Shown piece by piece: positions 27,070 to 36,266 of a DNA stretch of 64,000 nt. Position numbers and translations under genes: made by a program. The stretch is from Mesorhizobium temperatum (GTDB taxonomy: Bacteria > Pseudomonadota > Alphaproteobacteria > Rhizobiales > Rhizobiaceae). The DNA is taken from contig NZ_NPKJ01000068.1 in assembly GCF_002284575.1 (NCBI RefSeq), positions 434,001 to 498,000 of the forward strand. Reading direction: 5' to 3'. The notes under the pieces are model-generated. The model was not told the origin of the DNA and searched no databases. It saw nothing but the letters and a program-made list of their open reading frames with translations. Within the stretch, counting starts at the first letter, position 1; every line of letters starts with the position of its first letter.

Positions 27070-28707
27070 TCACTTCTTCTTGCCGGGGCCGTTCTTGCCG
27101 AGCATTGGCAGGCCGCCGCCAGGTCCCGGCAGACCAGGAAGCTTCATGCCGCCGGGCAGCCCAGGCAGGCCGCCACCCCCAGGAAGACTACCGGGCAGGC
27201 CCTTCATGCCGCCGAGACCGGCTGCCTGCGCCTGCTTCTGCAAGGCTTCGAGCTGTTTGGGGTCCATCTTGGACAGGTCCGGCATGCCGCCGCCCATCAT
27301 GCCGCCCGGGCCACCCATGCCTCCCATACCCCCAGGCATCATGCCGCCGAGGCCCATCTTCTGGGCCAGGCCGCCCATCATGCCGCGCATCAGGCCACCG
27401 CCTTTGCCCTTGCCGCCCATCGCCTTCATCATGTCGGCCATGCCGCGATGCATCTTCAGGAGCTTGTTGATCTCGGCCGCATCGGTGCCGGAGCCGGCGG
27501 CGATGCGCTTCTTGCGCGAGTGCTTCAGAATATCGGGGTTGGCGCGCTCGGCCTTGGTCATTGACGAGATGATGGCGAGCTGGCGGCCGAACATCTTGTC
27601 GTCGAGACCGGCGGCAGCCATCTGGTCCTTCATCTTGCCCATGCCCGGCATCATGCCCATGATGCCGCCCATACCGCCCATCTTCGACATCTGCTGAAGC
27701 TGGCCGGCAAGGTCGTTCAGGTCGAACTTGCCCGACTGCATCTTCTTGGCCATCGCCGCCGCCTGCTCGGCGTCGATGTTTTCGGCAGCCTTTTCGACCA
27801 GGCTGATGATGTCGCCCATGCCGAGGATGCGGTCGGCGATGCGCTTGGGATGGAATTCCTCCAGCCCGTCCATTTTCTCGCCGGTGCCGATCAGCTTGAT
27901 CGGCTTGCCGGTGACGGCGCGCATGGAAAGTGCGGCACCACCACGCCCATCACCATCCATGCGGGTCAGCACCAGCCCGGTGATGCCGACGCGCTCATCG
28001 AAGCTTTTCGCCAGATTGACGGCGTCCTGGCCGGTCAGCGAATCGGCGACCAAAAGGATTTCGTGCGGCGACGACACCTTCTTGATGTCGGCCATCTCGA
28101 CCATCAGCGGCTCGTCGATATGGGTGCGGCCGGCGGTGTCGAGGATGACGACGTCATGGCCGCCGAGCTTTGCCGCCTGCACGGCGCGGCGGGCAATGTC
28201 GACCGGCGTCTGGCCCTCGACGATCGGCAGCGTGGCGACCTTGACCTGCTCGCCGAGCTGACGGAGCTGCTCCTGCGCGGCGGGACGCCGCGTGTCGAGC
28301 GAGGCCATCAGGATCTTCTTGTTCTGACGCTCGGTGAGGCGCTTGGCGATCTTGGCCGATGTCGTGGTCTTGCCGGAACCTTGCAGGCCGACCATCATGA
28401 TGACGACCGGAGCCGGTGCATTGAGGTCGATGGCGACGCCCTCGGCGCCCAGCATCTCGACTAGCTCGTCATGGACGATCTTGACGACCATCTGGCCGGG
28501 CTTGATCGACTTCAGCACGGCGGCGCCGACGGCTTTCTCGCGCACCTTGTCGGTGAAGGAACGCACCACTTCCAGCGCCACGTCGGCCTCGAGCAGCGCA
28601 CGGCGCACCTCGCGCAGCGCCGCCGAGACATCGGCTTCGGACAGGGCACCGCGGCCGGTAAGGCCGTTCAGGATGGAGCCAAGGCGCTCCTGAAGGGATT
28701 CAAACAT
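27070..28707 (-). CDS. ffh: signal recognition particle protein Ffh
   Basis: A 545-residue SRP GTPase that targets nascent membrane proteins to FtsY and the translocon. The N domain is residues 1-90. The G domain has the P-loop GLQGSGKTTTSAKIA near 105, DTAGRTHID and TRMDGDGRGG. The methionine-rich M domain begins near 325. The last 95 or so residues are an unusually long Gly/Met/Pro tail (GGMGGPGGMMGGGM, LPGSLPGGGGLPGLPGG), much longer than in E. coli, where Ffh has about 453 residues. It heads the operon with chorismate mutase and rpsP. Confidence 0.97.
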   Translation of the reverse strand: MFESLQERLGSILNGLTGRGALSEADVSAALREVRRALLEADVALEVVRSFTDKVREKAVGAAVLKSIKPGQMVVKIVHDELVEMLGAEGVAIDLNAPAPVVIMMVGLQGSGKTTTSAKIAKRLTERQNKKILMASLDTRRPAAQEQLRQLGEQVKVATLPIVEGQTPVDIARRAVQAAKLGGHDVVILDTAGRTHIDEPLMVEMADIKKVSSPHEILLVADSLTGQDAVNLAKSFDERVGITGLVLTRMDGDGRGGAALSMRAVTGKPIKLIGTGEKMDGLEEFHPKRIADRILGMGDIISLVEKAAENIDAEQAAAMAKKMQSGKFDLNDLAGQLQQMSKMGGMGGIMGMMPGMGKMKDQMAAAGLDDKMFGRQLAIISSMTKAERANPDILKHSRKKRIAAGSGTDAAEINKLLKMHRGMADMMKAMGGKGKGGGLMRGMMGGLAQKMGLGGMMPGGMGGMGGPGGMMGGGMPDLSKMDPKQLEALQKQAQAAGLGGMKGLPGSLPGGGGLPGLPGGMKLPGLPGPGGGLPMLGKNGPGKKK

Positions 28708-29066
28708 CCGTCTTCCTTCAATCTCGGTTCGGGTTCGATCCGAGAGGTAATGCGTTCGCGCCCAGTATCCAACTCAAAGCCAGCCCAAACAAAGCCAGCC
28801 CGGGCAAAAGCCCAAAGCCAAAAAGCACCCGGGGGCGCACAGCGCTGCCGGATGTTGGCCTCCAGGATCGATTTACAGCACGTCACCTCAAACAGGCTTC
28901 GGCGTCCCGGTCGGCTTGCTCGGAGGGATACTCGTCGCGGAATTCGCGGCGTGTAGACAGGAAATCGGCCGCGGAGTCAAGGTGCGGACAAAAAGCGATG
29001 GCCAATCGCTTCAGGTTTGCGCTGCCCCTCATCGCCCTGCCGGGCACATCTCCCCGTATAGTGACA
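28708..29066. other. 359-bp gap upstream of ffh
   Basis: There is no gene. A hairpin TCTCGG/CCGAGA (28722-28745) lies in the ffh leader. AAAGCCAGCCC occurs twice (28776, 28791). A half copy of the family A repeat (29019-29066, GCGCTGCCCCTCAT to CTCCCCGTATAGTGAC) stops exactly at the stop codon of the protease gene. Confidence 0.55.
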
Positions 29067-30032
29067 TCAGGCGTTTTCTTCCGACTCCGCCTTATCCGGC
29101 CCGACCTTCAGCGGCGAGCGCGGATGCAGCAGCAGCAGAACAGTCAACAGGCTGCAGACGATGCCGATCGCCGCGATGAGGACGGCATCAAGCGTCGTCC
29201 AGCCGGGGCCTTCGAGCGGCTTGGCGTTGAACAGGGCGAAGGAATTGTAGCTTTGCTGGTGCGAAATCAGCAGGAAACCAGTCAGATTGTTGCCGAGATG
29301 GGCGCCGAAGGCCGCGCCGAGATTGCCCGTGGCATAGACTACAAGCGTCAGGAGCAGCGCAAAAGCGGCGATCGAGGCCAGCACGCAAGCGTTGATGGCG
29401 GCCGTCGAGCTTGGGCTCCAATGCATCGAAGTGAACAGAAGCGCTGGCAGCAATGCCCAGATGAAGGGATTTTGAAACCGGTTGGCCAGGCCCCTGAGGA
29501 GATAGCCGCGAAACAGCACCTCTTCGGACGAGGTCTGCAGCAGGGCCAGCGCAGCGATCGGGATCAGGAACAGCAGCCAGGACGACAGGCCGATCGCACC
29601 GCGTGCAATGTCGGGCTGCAAGAGATAGAGCAGGATTTCGGAGAGCAGCGATGTGATCAGCACCGCGGCCAATCCCCTAAGAAATCCCGAGCGCGAAACG
29701 CGGCGGCTGGTACCGATCAGCGCCATCAGCGGCTCGCGATGGACCCAGCGCATGGCAGCCCACAGGCCGAGCCAGATTCCGGCAAAGGAGGCGAGCGCGG
29801 CGAGGATTCCGGCGGGCGAGGCCATGAAATTCTGTACCGCCCCTCCTTCTATCGGGGTGCCAGACGATGCCTGCCAGATAACAAATAGATAGGCGCCGCC
29901 GAACAGCACGGCCATGGTTGTCGCGACCCAGAACAGGACGACGATCGCCGTTCCGAGCAGGAGCCGCGGCAGGGTCGTCTTGGCGTTGGGAGAGCGCCGA
30001 TAATGCTCGAAGGCGGCAGGATCGATCGTCAC
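29067..30032 (-). CDS. CPBP family intramembrane metalloprotease
   Basis: A 321-residue multi-spanning protein with the CPBP (CAAX protease and bacteriocin-processing, Abi) motifs: EEVLFRG with Glu170, Glu171 and Arg175; the second motif SMHW with His204; and AHLGNN with His245 and Asn249. These residues form the active site in this family. The substrate is unknown. The start is GTG 30032 with AAGGAA upstream. The truncated repeat abutting its stop suggests that the 3' end has been reshaped by a recombination event, although the reading frame looks intact. Confidence 0.9.
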   Translation of the reverse strand: MTIDPAAFEHYRRSPNAKTTLPRLLLGTAIVVLFWVATTMAVLFGGAYLFVIWQASSGTPIEGGAVQNFMASPAGILAALASFAGIWLGLWAAMRWVHREPLMALIGTSRRVSRSGFLRGLAAVLITSLLSEILLYLLQPDIARGAIGLSSWLLFLIPIAALALLQTSSEEVLFRGYLLRGLANRFQNPFIWALLPALLFTSMHWSPSSTAAINACVLASIAAFALLLTLVVYATGNLGAAFGAHLGNNLTGFLLISHQQSYNSFALFNAKPLEGPGWTTLDAVLIAAIGIVCSLLTVLLLLHPRSPLKVGPDKAESEENA

Positions 30033-30070
30033 GCGGGTTCCTTGCCTGATGCATCGGGTCGCATGATCTA

Positions 30071-30118
30071 GAGCATCGGACCCAAAAGTGGAACCGGTTT
30101 TGGGAAAATCAGATGCTC
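30071..30118. repeat. dispersed palindrome, family C
   Basis: The ends GAGCATC and GATGCTC pair perfectly. The core is CCCAAAA...TTTTGGG around GGAACCGG. It lies upstream of the CPBP gene. Confidence 0.7.
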
Positions 30119-30128
30119 GAACAAAAGG

Positions 30129-30154
30129 CTGGAGCGGCGGGCACGCCGCTCCAG
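30129..30154 (-). terminator. terminator downstream of SH3/DUF1236 gene
   Basis: CTGGAGCGGCG and CGCCGCTCCAG form a perfect 11-bp stem with a 4-base loop. On the minus strand it is followed by CCTTTTGTTC. Confidence 0.5.
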
Positions 30155-30235
30155 CACGAAGCTCAGGTTAACGATATCGGACAGAGGCGGCCGCCGTTGG
30201 CTCTTGCCGGGCGGCCACCTGATTGCTTGCTGATG

Positions 30236-30835
30236 TCAGCGCTCGACGTACATGATGCGTCGGGTGCCGGGATCGACCAGTGCCGGCTGACCGTTCACAT
30301 AGACATAGCGGTAGTCATAGTCCGGAATCTCGCGCAACTCGACGGTGTCGGGTAAGGTCGCGCCGGTAACCACCTCGCCCTCGAGATAGACCGGGTCGAC
30401 CCGGTTGGTCTCGATATAGGTGCGGACTTCGGCCGGCGGCCGCCTGATCGGCTCGATCGGCTCGCCAGCGACGATCGCTCCGGTATAGATGTCGGGATCG
30501 TCGACGTCGGCGGGCGCTTCGACGATGGTAATGTCTGCGTCGGCCGGGCGCCGGGTCAGGACGACCTCGTTGCCGCCAAAATCGGCCGTCACATAGTCGG
30601 AATAGATCCAGCCCTGGCCATTGGCCTCGGCTATGGTGCACCATTTGCTGTTTTGGATGCAGCCATCAAGCGTTGCCGACTGGCCGGCGGCGAGCACGCC
30701 AATGACCGGATATTGCGGGCCGGGGCCGGCGCGAATGTTGAGATCGGCGACAGCCGAGACGGCGGTATCGGCCAAGGCTGTGCCGGATATCGCGACAAGC
30801 GCTCCGGCGACAGCAGGAAACAGTATGCGCTTCAT
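30236..30835 (-). CDS. SH3-domain / DUF1236 secreted protein
   Basis: A 199-residue exported protein. A signal peptide covers residues 1-22 (ending ALA). A bacterial SH3 (SH3b) domain follows at about 23-85: VSAVADLNIRAGPGPQYPVIGVLAAGQSATLDGC and QGWIYSDYV. The C-terminal part includes DYDYRYVYVNGQPALVDPGTRRIMYV, the DUF1236 pattern common in rhizobia. SH3b domains often bind peptidoglycan or cell-surface ligands. ATG 30835 gives the correct signal peptide; the upstream in-frame start at 30889 does not. Confidence 0.87.
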   Translation of the reverse strand: MKRILFPAVAGALVAISGTALADTAVSAVADLNIRAGPGPQYPVIGVLAAGQSATLDGCIQNSKWCTIAEANGQGWIYSDYVTADFGGNEVVLTRRPADADITIVEAPADVDDPDIYTGAIVAGEPIEPIRRPPAEVRTYIETNRVDPVYLEGEVVTGATLPDTVELREIPDYDYRYVYVNGQPALVDPGTRRIMYVER

Positions 30836-30898
30836 GGTTTCGCTCCGTTTTGATGGTCCCTCGCGAACGAAAACGAAACAACGCCTCATGCGTTCCGG

Positions 30899-31993
30899 CT
30901 AAAACGCCTCGGCCGGCTCACGTTTTGTTCCGGTTTCTTTCACGACACCGGTCAGGAGGTCGTGGACGAAGGCCAGCTTCTGGGCCGTCACCTCCGAGAT
31001 GACGAAGGGATAGAGGTCCGGCAGGCCCATGCAGCGGTTGATCGAGTTCGACGCTTCCGACAGCACCAGCCAGCGGGCCAGGATCTTTTCGAACGGTTCG
31101 GGAACGGCGGCAGGTTCCGACGGCGCCGGTTGCAGCTCGCCGCCAGTGTCGCCCCGCGACAGGTCGTTGGCCTCCACGGTTTCCAGCCGGCCGAGCGGGA
31201 AATTCAGCGCATGCACCATCTCCAGCGTATCGGTGATGTGCAGATGGTGTGCCCATGTCTCGGCCCAGTCCTCCCAGGGATGGGACGTGGCATAGGCGGA
31301 AATGTGGTCCTGCTGCCAGTCGGGCGGCGCGCCATTGGCATGGTAGGCCTTCAGCGCGTGCTCGTAATCGGTGCGCTCGTCGCCGAACAATGCACGGAAG
31401 GCGGCAAGCCGTTGCGGGTCGTCGCGGATCAGGCGGTCCCAGTAATAGTGGCCGAGTTCGTGGCGGAAATGGCCGAGCAAAGTGCGGTAGTTCTCGCCCA
31501 TCTCGACGCGCCGTCTTTCGCGCTCGGCGGAGTCCGCCTCGGCGACATTGAGTGTGATCAGGCCGTTGTCATGGCCGGTCAGGATACGCTCGCCACCCGG
31601 ACCGCCTATCGGATCGGCGAGGAAGTCGAAGGCGAGGCCGGCCTCGTCGCCGGCGTTCTGCTTGGGCGCGACCGGCAGTCCGGCGGCGAGCAGCGAATAG
31701 ATTGCCCGCTTCTTTGCCGCTTCGACGCGAATCCAGCGACGGCGGTTGCCCTCGACTGAAAGGTCCGGGATCAACTGGTTCAGCACGCAGGCGCGGCAGA
31801 AGGCACGGCCAGGTTCAGCCATCCAGTTGCAGGCGCACTCGTCGGCATTGGTGCACTGGAAAACGCCGCCGGCGCCGGACAGCACGAAGCGCGCATGCCC
31901 GGGATCGTAGAGCACGGAGCTGGCGCAGTTCAGGCACTGGGCGTTCTCGAAATAGAGGCGGTGGCCGCAATGCGGGCAATCGAAGAGCTTCAT
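30899..31993 (-). CDS. putative zinc-binding metallopeptidase with N-terminal zinc ribbons
   Basis: A 364-residue soluble protein. The N-terminal zinc ribbon has CPHC and CLNC (Cys6, 9, 20, 23). A second cysteine cluster (C47, 53, 55, 66, 69) follows. The main domain is the putative zinc-binding metallopeptidase family, with HELGH at residues 178-182 in HFRHELGHYYWDRLI and a downstream WEDWAETWAHHLHI that supplies a further Glu/His ligand. It is cytoplasmic, since no signal peptide is seen. The substrate is unknown. ATG 31993 (MKLFDCPHCGHRL) is unambiguous. Confidence 0.87.
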   Translation of the reverse strand: MKLFDCPHCGHRLYFENAQCLNCASSVLYDPGHARFVLSGAGGVFQCTNADECACNWMAEPGRAFCRACVLNQLIPDLSVEGNRRRWIRVEAAKKRAIYSLLAAGLPVAPKQNAGDEAGLAFDFLADPIGGPGGERILTGHDNGLITLNVAEADSAERERRRVEMGENYRTLLGHFRHELGHYYWDRLIRDDPQRLAAFRALFGDERTDYEHALKAYHANGAPPDWQQDHISAYATSHPWEDWAETWAHHLHITDTLEMVHALNFPLGRLETVEANDLSRGDTGGELQPAPSEPAAVPEPFEKILARWLVLSEASNSINRCMGLPDLYPFVISEVTAQKLAFVHDLLTGVVKETGTKREPAEAF

Positions 31994-32092
31994 ACCAATC
32001 TCAAATCACCAGGTCTCAAATCATCAGCCCGGATATAGTGCGGAGCGGCATATCGCCCAAACGCCTGTCGGCGGCTGGCGTTCCTGCCGTTG

Positions 32093-33340
32093 CTATTTTT
32101 CCGCAAGCTGGGCGGCGACCGTTCTCGCCACCGCCTCGCCCGATAGCCTGGCGCCGCCGCAGGTTTGCATCAGCGGACCGGCCAGATGCTCGCCGGCGAA
32201 GAAGATTTTTTCCGCCACCGGTTGCATCAGCGTGGCGCGCGCCTGCGAACGGCCGGGTCGGGCCGCCGCATAGGCGCCGCGCACGAACCGCTCGCCGCCC
32301 CAATTGGTCATCATGGCGCGCCCGATATGTTTTCGCACATCGCCGCCGAAGATGGCGCACAGCCGGTCGACGACGAAGTCGACGCCTGCCGCCTCGCCCG
32401 CCGCCGACATCTCCCAGGCAAAATCACCGCCGACGAAGCCGACCATCAGGTCGAGGTCGAAGGGAAAGCAGAGGAAGTAGATGTCGTGCCTGGCCAGCCG
32501 CTCGATCAGCAGGTCGTCGAAGGGCGCCAGCCCGAGCCTTGTGCCCCTGATCTCAACCGGCAGCTTGGTCAGCATGCCCATCGGCAGGTCGAAGAAGGCA
32601 GCGAAATGCGTGTCGGGCAGCGCCGGCGCGAATTCGATCTCCTCGAAGGCGAGCACCGCCGGCGAGGCGGTGACGATGGCCGCCTTGGCGCGGATGGTGC
32701 CGCGATCGGTGACGCAGGCGACGCCGGGCACGTCCCAGACGATTTTCCGCACCGGCGTCGACAGCTCGACCGGCACGTCGGCGCCGAAACGGGCGACCAG
32801 CGCGCCGAACCCCTCCTTGGTGAAGTAGTTCGGATCGAGATCGGCGGCGGCCTGAAAGTCGCGGATCGATATCTCGTCCTCGTCGGCGCCAAAGTCCATC
32901 GGCCCGGCAAAGGTGGCGGCGGCGCGCGGCGCATGGCCCTTGGCGAGCAACGCCGAAAGACGGTCGTCGTCACCAACCTTGACCTCATGCGCCGCCAGCA
33001 GCTCGAACAGCCTGATATCGGCCGCCTTCACTGCGGCCTCTTCGTCCTCGCTCGCCTTTCGGTTGCGATAATAGAGGTGGTCGATATTCATGTCGTGATG
33101 ATGAAGCGTCCAGCGGGCAGCTTGCGCCTCGGGGAAGTAGGGATTTCGGTCGGCCGCGTGCAGCCAGGCGCAGCCGATGTCGAAAGGAACGCCGAAATGC
33201 TGATCGCTGGTCCAGGCGCGGCCGCCGATACGGTTCATCGCTTCGAACAGCTTGAAGGAAAGGCCGGCCGCACGCAGGGTCTTGGCGGCGGAAAGTCCCG
33301 CCGAGCCGGCGCCGATGATCACGACGTCAACGTCTTCCAT
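32093..33340 (-). CDS. FAD-dependent amine oxidase
   Basis: A 415-residue flavoenzyme of the amine-oxidase superfamily. The N-terminal dinucleotide-binding motif is VVIIGAGSAGLSAAKTL (residues 6-22). It is followed by FEAMNRIGGRAWT, and the C-terminal FAD-contacting segment is FFAGEHLAGPLMQTCGGARLSGEAVA. The GG doublet and the C-terminal GEH are typical of monoamine and polyamine oxidases. The actual substrate is not predictable. ATG 33340 (MEDVDVVIIGAG) is preferred to the longer frame at 33364. It is transcribed in the same direction as the peptidase gene with 99 bases between them. Confidence 0.9.
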   Translation of the reverse strand: MEDVDVVIIGAGSAGLSAAKTLRAAGLSFKLFEAMNRIGGRAWTSDQHFGVPFDIGCAWLHAADRNPYFPEAQAARWTLHHHDMNIDHLYYRNRKASEDEEAAVKAADIRLFELLAAHEVKVGDDDRLSALLAKGHAPRAAATFAGPMDFGADEDEISIRDFQAAADLDPNYFTKEGFGALVARFGADVPVELSTPVRKIVWDVPGVACVTDRGTIRAKAAIVTASPAVLAFEEIEFAPALPDTHFAAFFDLPMGMLTKLPVEIRGTRLGLAPFDDLLIERLARHDIYFLCFPFDLDLMVGFVGGDFAWEMSAAGEAAGVDFVVDRLCAIFGGDVRKHIGRAMMTNWGGERFVRGAYAAARPGRSQARATLMQPVAEKIFFAGEHLAGPLMQTCGGARLSGEAVARTVAAQLAEK

Positions 33341-33436
33341 GAATATTCTAGCCCCCCGCCACAATAATTACTTGATCGTAAGCAAGTTGTCCGGCATTCG
33401 CCAGCGCTGCGGCGGCGATGCGTAAACGAGTTCTTA

Positions 33437-33483
33437 GCGCATCGGCTCGAAAATCGGTGCCGATTTTCGGAAGCACGATGCGC
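33437..33483. repeat. dispersed palindrome, family C variant
   Basis: GCGCATCG and CGATGCGC enclose GAAAATCGG and CCGATTTTC. It lies in the 265-bp gap between the amine oxidase and the divergent transglycosylase, about 120 bases before the latter. Confidence 0.65.
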
Positions 33484-33605
33484 AGATTGTAAAGTGTTGG
33501 AACGTACTGCGTCCAAGTGGGCGCACGTCGCTCCAACGGTGACAAGCGGGCGTTTCGCTGGCAAATTCATATTTGGGACAAGATCCAGGCAACCAGGAGA
33601 AAAAC

Positions 33606-34400
33606 ATGGCATTTTTTGCCAAGGGGAAGATTTTCGCGGCGGCAGCATTGATGATGCTTGCGGCGGCAACAGCGGCACAGGCCGCCCAGTGCGGCAATAA
33701 TGGCGCGGGCTTCGAAGCGTGGAAGGCTGAGTTCGCCGCGGAGGCCAAGGCCAACGGTGTAGGCTCGAAGGGTCTGGCCGCTCTGGCTAACGCGACCTAC
33801 GCAAAAAGGACGATCGCCGCCGACCGCGCTATCCACAAGGCTTTCGGTGGCTCGGTGGAAGCTTTCATGAAGCGCCGTGGCGCGTCCACGATCATTTCCA
33901 AGGGCCGTTCGCTGAAGAAGTCGAACGCGGCGCTGTTCGACAAGATCGAACGGACCTACGGCGTGACGCCGGGTGTGTTGCTCGCCATCTGGGGTATGGA
34001 GACTGGCTTCGGTTCCTTCTTGGGCAAGCAGAATACGGTCTCTGCCATTGTAACGCTTGCCTATGATTGCCGCCGCCCGGAGTTCTTTTACCCGCATGCT
34101 GTTGCAGCCCTGAAGCTGGTTGATCGCGGAGCGTTGAGCGCCTCGTCGGTCGGCGCTATGCATGGCGAGATTGGCCATACGCAGTTCCTGCCCGGAAATG
34201 TTTTGAAATACGGGGTCGGCAGCGGAAATCTGCGCGACAAGGCCACTGCGTTGGCTTCCACCGCCAACTTCCTCAAGGCTCATGGTTGGCAGGCGGGTGC
34301 CAGCGCGCAGGCGAATCTCGGTGCAATTGCCGGCTGGAATGACGCGAGCAACTATCAACAGGCCATCGCCCGCATCGCCACGGCGATCGATGGCGATTGA
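33606..34400 (+). CDS. lytic murein transglycosylase (MltB-like)
   Basis: A 264-residue secreted enzyme that cleaves peptidoglycan between MurNAc and GlcNAc with formation of 1,6-anhydro ends. A signal peptide ends at AQA near residue 26. The catalytic glutamate is Glu132 in LLAIWGMETGFGSFLG. The GEIGHTQFLPGNVLKYGVG block matches the MltB/SLT-type fold. Its N-terminal part is short, without extra binding domains. ATG 33606 follows CCAGGAGAAAAAC. It is divergent from the amine oxidase gene. Confidence 0.92.
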   Translation: MAFFAKGKIFAAAALMMLAAATAAQAAQCGNNGAGFEAWKAEFAAEAKANGVGSKGLAALANATYAKRTIAADRAIHKAFGGSVEAFMKRRGASTIISKGRSLKKSNAALFDKIERTYGVTPGVLLAIWGMETGFGSFLGKQNTVSAIVTLAYDCRRPEFFYPHAVAALKLVDRGALSASSVGAMHGEIGHTQFLPGNVLKYGVGSGNLRDKATALASTANFLKAHGWQAGASAQANLGAIAGWNDASNYQQAIARIATAIDGD

Positions 34401-34516
34401 TAGAAATTCCTAGTCGACGGAAAGCCTGGCCATGCGCCGGGTTTTTTGTCGATGCTCTAAGATCACGACTGCCCCGCTCGGCCCCGCCTCGGGAACGAAG
34501 GCGCGAAGCAGAGAAG

Positions 34517-35447
34517 CTAATTCGGCGAGCCGAGCGCCTTGTCCATCGCTTCCCTGACCTCGGCGGGCCACGTGTTCACAGCTGGCCACACGTCCGGCTC
34601 GGGCTTGTCGCCCCGGCGGGCGAAATAGAAGCTTGTGGTTGGCCGGATCGACCGCCATGAAGCCGTCATTGCCGCCGCAATCGTGCGGCACGCAGCCGCT
34701 GGCATAAAAGGCGCCCGAGGCGGTTTTCTCGGTGCCGCCGCCGACCAGCAGGCTGGTCGCCATCTCGGGCATCTCCTTGCCGAGCAGCGTCTCGGCCAGC
34801 CTGTAGACGGCCTCGTTGTGGAAGGCGTCGACGATGTTATCGTATTTCGACGGATCGACGTCTTTCCAGTCAGTGCCGGGCTCCGGCATATAGGTGAGAT
34901 TGCCGGAAGTCGTCAGCCCGTCCGTCGGCGACCATTGCAGCGCCGGCTTGGAAACGCCCGGCAGCAGATAGGGCACGAAATAGATGGCGCTGTCGGAGAT
35001 CGCAGCCGGCGGTGCGCCGCATTCATCCTGCTCGACCGTGGTGCTCTGGATGGTGCCGCCTTCTGGCTTCCAGACGATCACCGTGGCCGGGCCGCACTGG
35101 TTGCCGCCATCGCCGACATCGACCAGCGCGACGTTGACCCCGCCGACCTTGACGATCCTGTCGAAGGACACCTCGTAATTGCTGGCCAGCTGCTTGCCGT
35201 CATAGGCCAGCACCTTCTCGCCATACTCTTCCTGCTGGGTGATGGTCAGCTGCCCACTCTCGAACGGGACCGGTGCTTGGCTGTCATCGTCGGCTAGGGC
35301 CGCATTGCTCGACGCGCCCAGGTCGGCGGCCCCGCCGGAGGCATCGTCAGCCGGCACGAGCACCATGTCGGTCTGTGCATGCGCGCCAGCCACCGGCATC
35401 AGAATCGACGCCAGCGCGCAGGCGCCGGCAAGAAGCGAACGTGTCAT
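34517..35447 (-). pseudogene. secreted hypothetical protein with a frameshift near its 3' end
   Basis: The frame starts at ATG 35447 (SD GGAGG) with a signal peptide ending AHA. It reads well through a region with several cysteines to AVDPANHKL. It then shifts into a poor sequence that runs on to 34410. In the second frame the natural continuation YFARRGDKPEPDVWPAVN...MDKALGSPN ends at 34517. Removing one base in the run at 34629-34630 (minus strand CTTCTA to CTCTA) restores a single 309-residue protein. It may be a real mutation or a sequencing or assembly error. I do not recognise a family; it is probably periplasmic. Confidence 0.7.
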
Positions 35448-35508
35448 GACTGTCCCTCCGTTCAGCCGCCACGAACCCGGCCTGTCGCGGCCGGGATCAT
35501 CGTACCGT

Positions 35509-36114
35509 TCAGGCCCAGGGACGCAGCTGGGCGTTCCGCTCCTCGAACGAGGCGATGGCGCCGGCCTTCTCCATGGTCAGGCCGATGTCGTCGAGCCCGT
35601 TGAGCAGGCAGTGCCGCTTGAAATCGTCGAGGTCGAACTTGACCATCCCGCCGTCCGGTCCGCGGATTTCCTTGGCTTCGAGGTCGACCGACACCGTTGC
35701 GTTGGAGCCGCGCGAGGCGTCGTCCATCAGCTTCTCCAGATCCTCGGGGCTGACGGTGATCGGCAGGATGCCGTTCTTGAAGCAGTTGTTGTAGAAAATG
35801 TCGGCGAACGAGGTCGAGATGACGCAGCGGATGCCGAAATCGAGCAGCGCCCACGGCGCGTGCTCCCGGCTCGAACCGCAGCCGAAATTGTCGCCGGCGA
35901 CCAGAATCTGCGCCTTGCGATAGGCGGGCTTGTTGAGCACGAAATCCGGATTTTCCGAACCGTCGTCCTTGTAGCGCATTTCGGCGAACAGCCCGCTGCC
36001 GAGCCCAGTGCGCTTGATCGTCTTGAGATAATCCTTGGGGATGATCATGTCGGTATCGACATTGACGATCGGCATCGGCGCGGCAACGCCGGTGAGCTTG
36101 GTGAATTTTTCCAT
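35509..36114 (-). CDS. leuD: 3-isopropylmalate dehydratase small subunit
   Basis: A 201-residue swivel-domain subunit that joins LeuC to isomerise 2- to 3-isopropylmalate in leucine synthesis. The conserved [16 protein letters not shown] near residue 20 and the [17 protein letters not shown] block near residue 75 bind substrate and position the LeuC Fe-S cluster. ATG 36114 is clear. leuC is not in the window, and leuB is 17 kb away, so the leucine genes are scattered. The region upstream is short, with no visible attenuator. Confidence 0.96.
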   Translation of the reverse strand: MEKFTKLTGVAAPMPIVNVDTDMIIPKDYLKTIKRTGLGSGLFAEMRYKDDGSENPDFVLNKPAYRKAQILVAGDNFGCGSSREHAPWALLDFGIRCVISTSFADIFYNNCFKNGILPITVSPEDLEKLMDDASRGSNATVSVDLEAKEIRGPDGGMVKFDLDDFKRHCLLNGLDDIGLTMEKAGAIASFEERNAQLRPWA

Positions 36115-36266
36115 GGTCTTTGCCCGTCTTCTTTCGCTGCGGGGATGTGTTGGCGCCCGGTTTACACAAAGCTGCGGGCAAATAAAAGGCGGCTGTTTTC
36201 GGCTGGCCCTGGTCCTGGAGCACAGACCGCTTCAAAGTTGCCGCCCTATGGTGCACCTTGGCCGGC

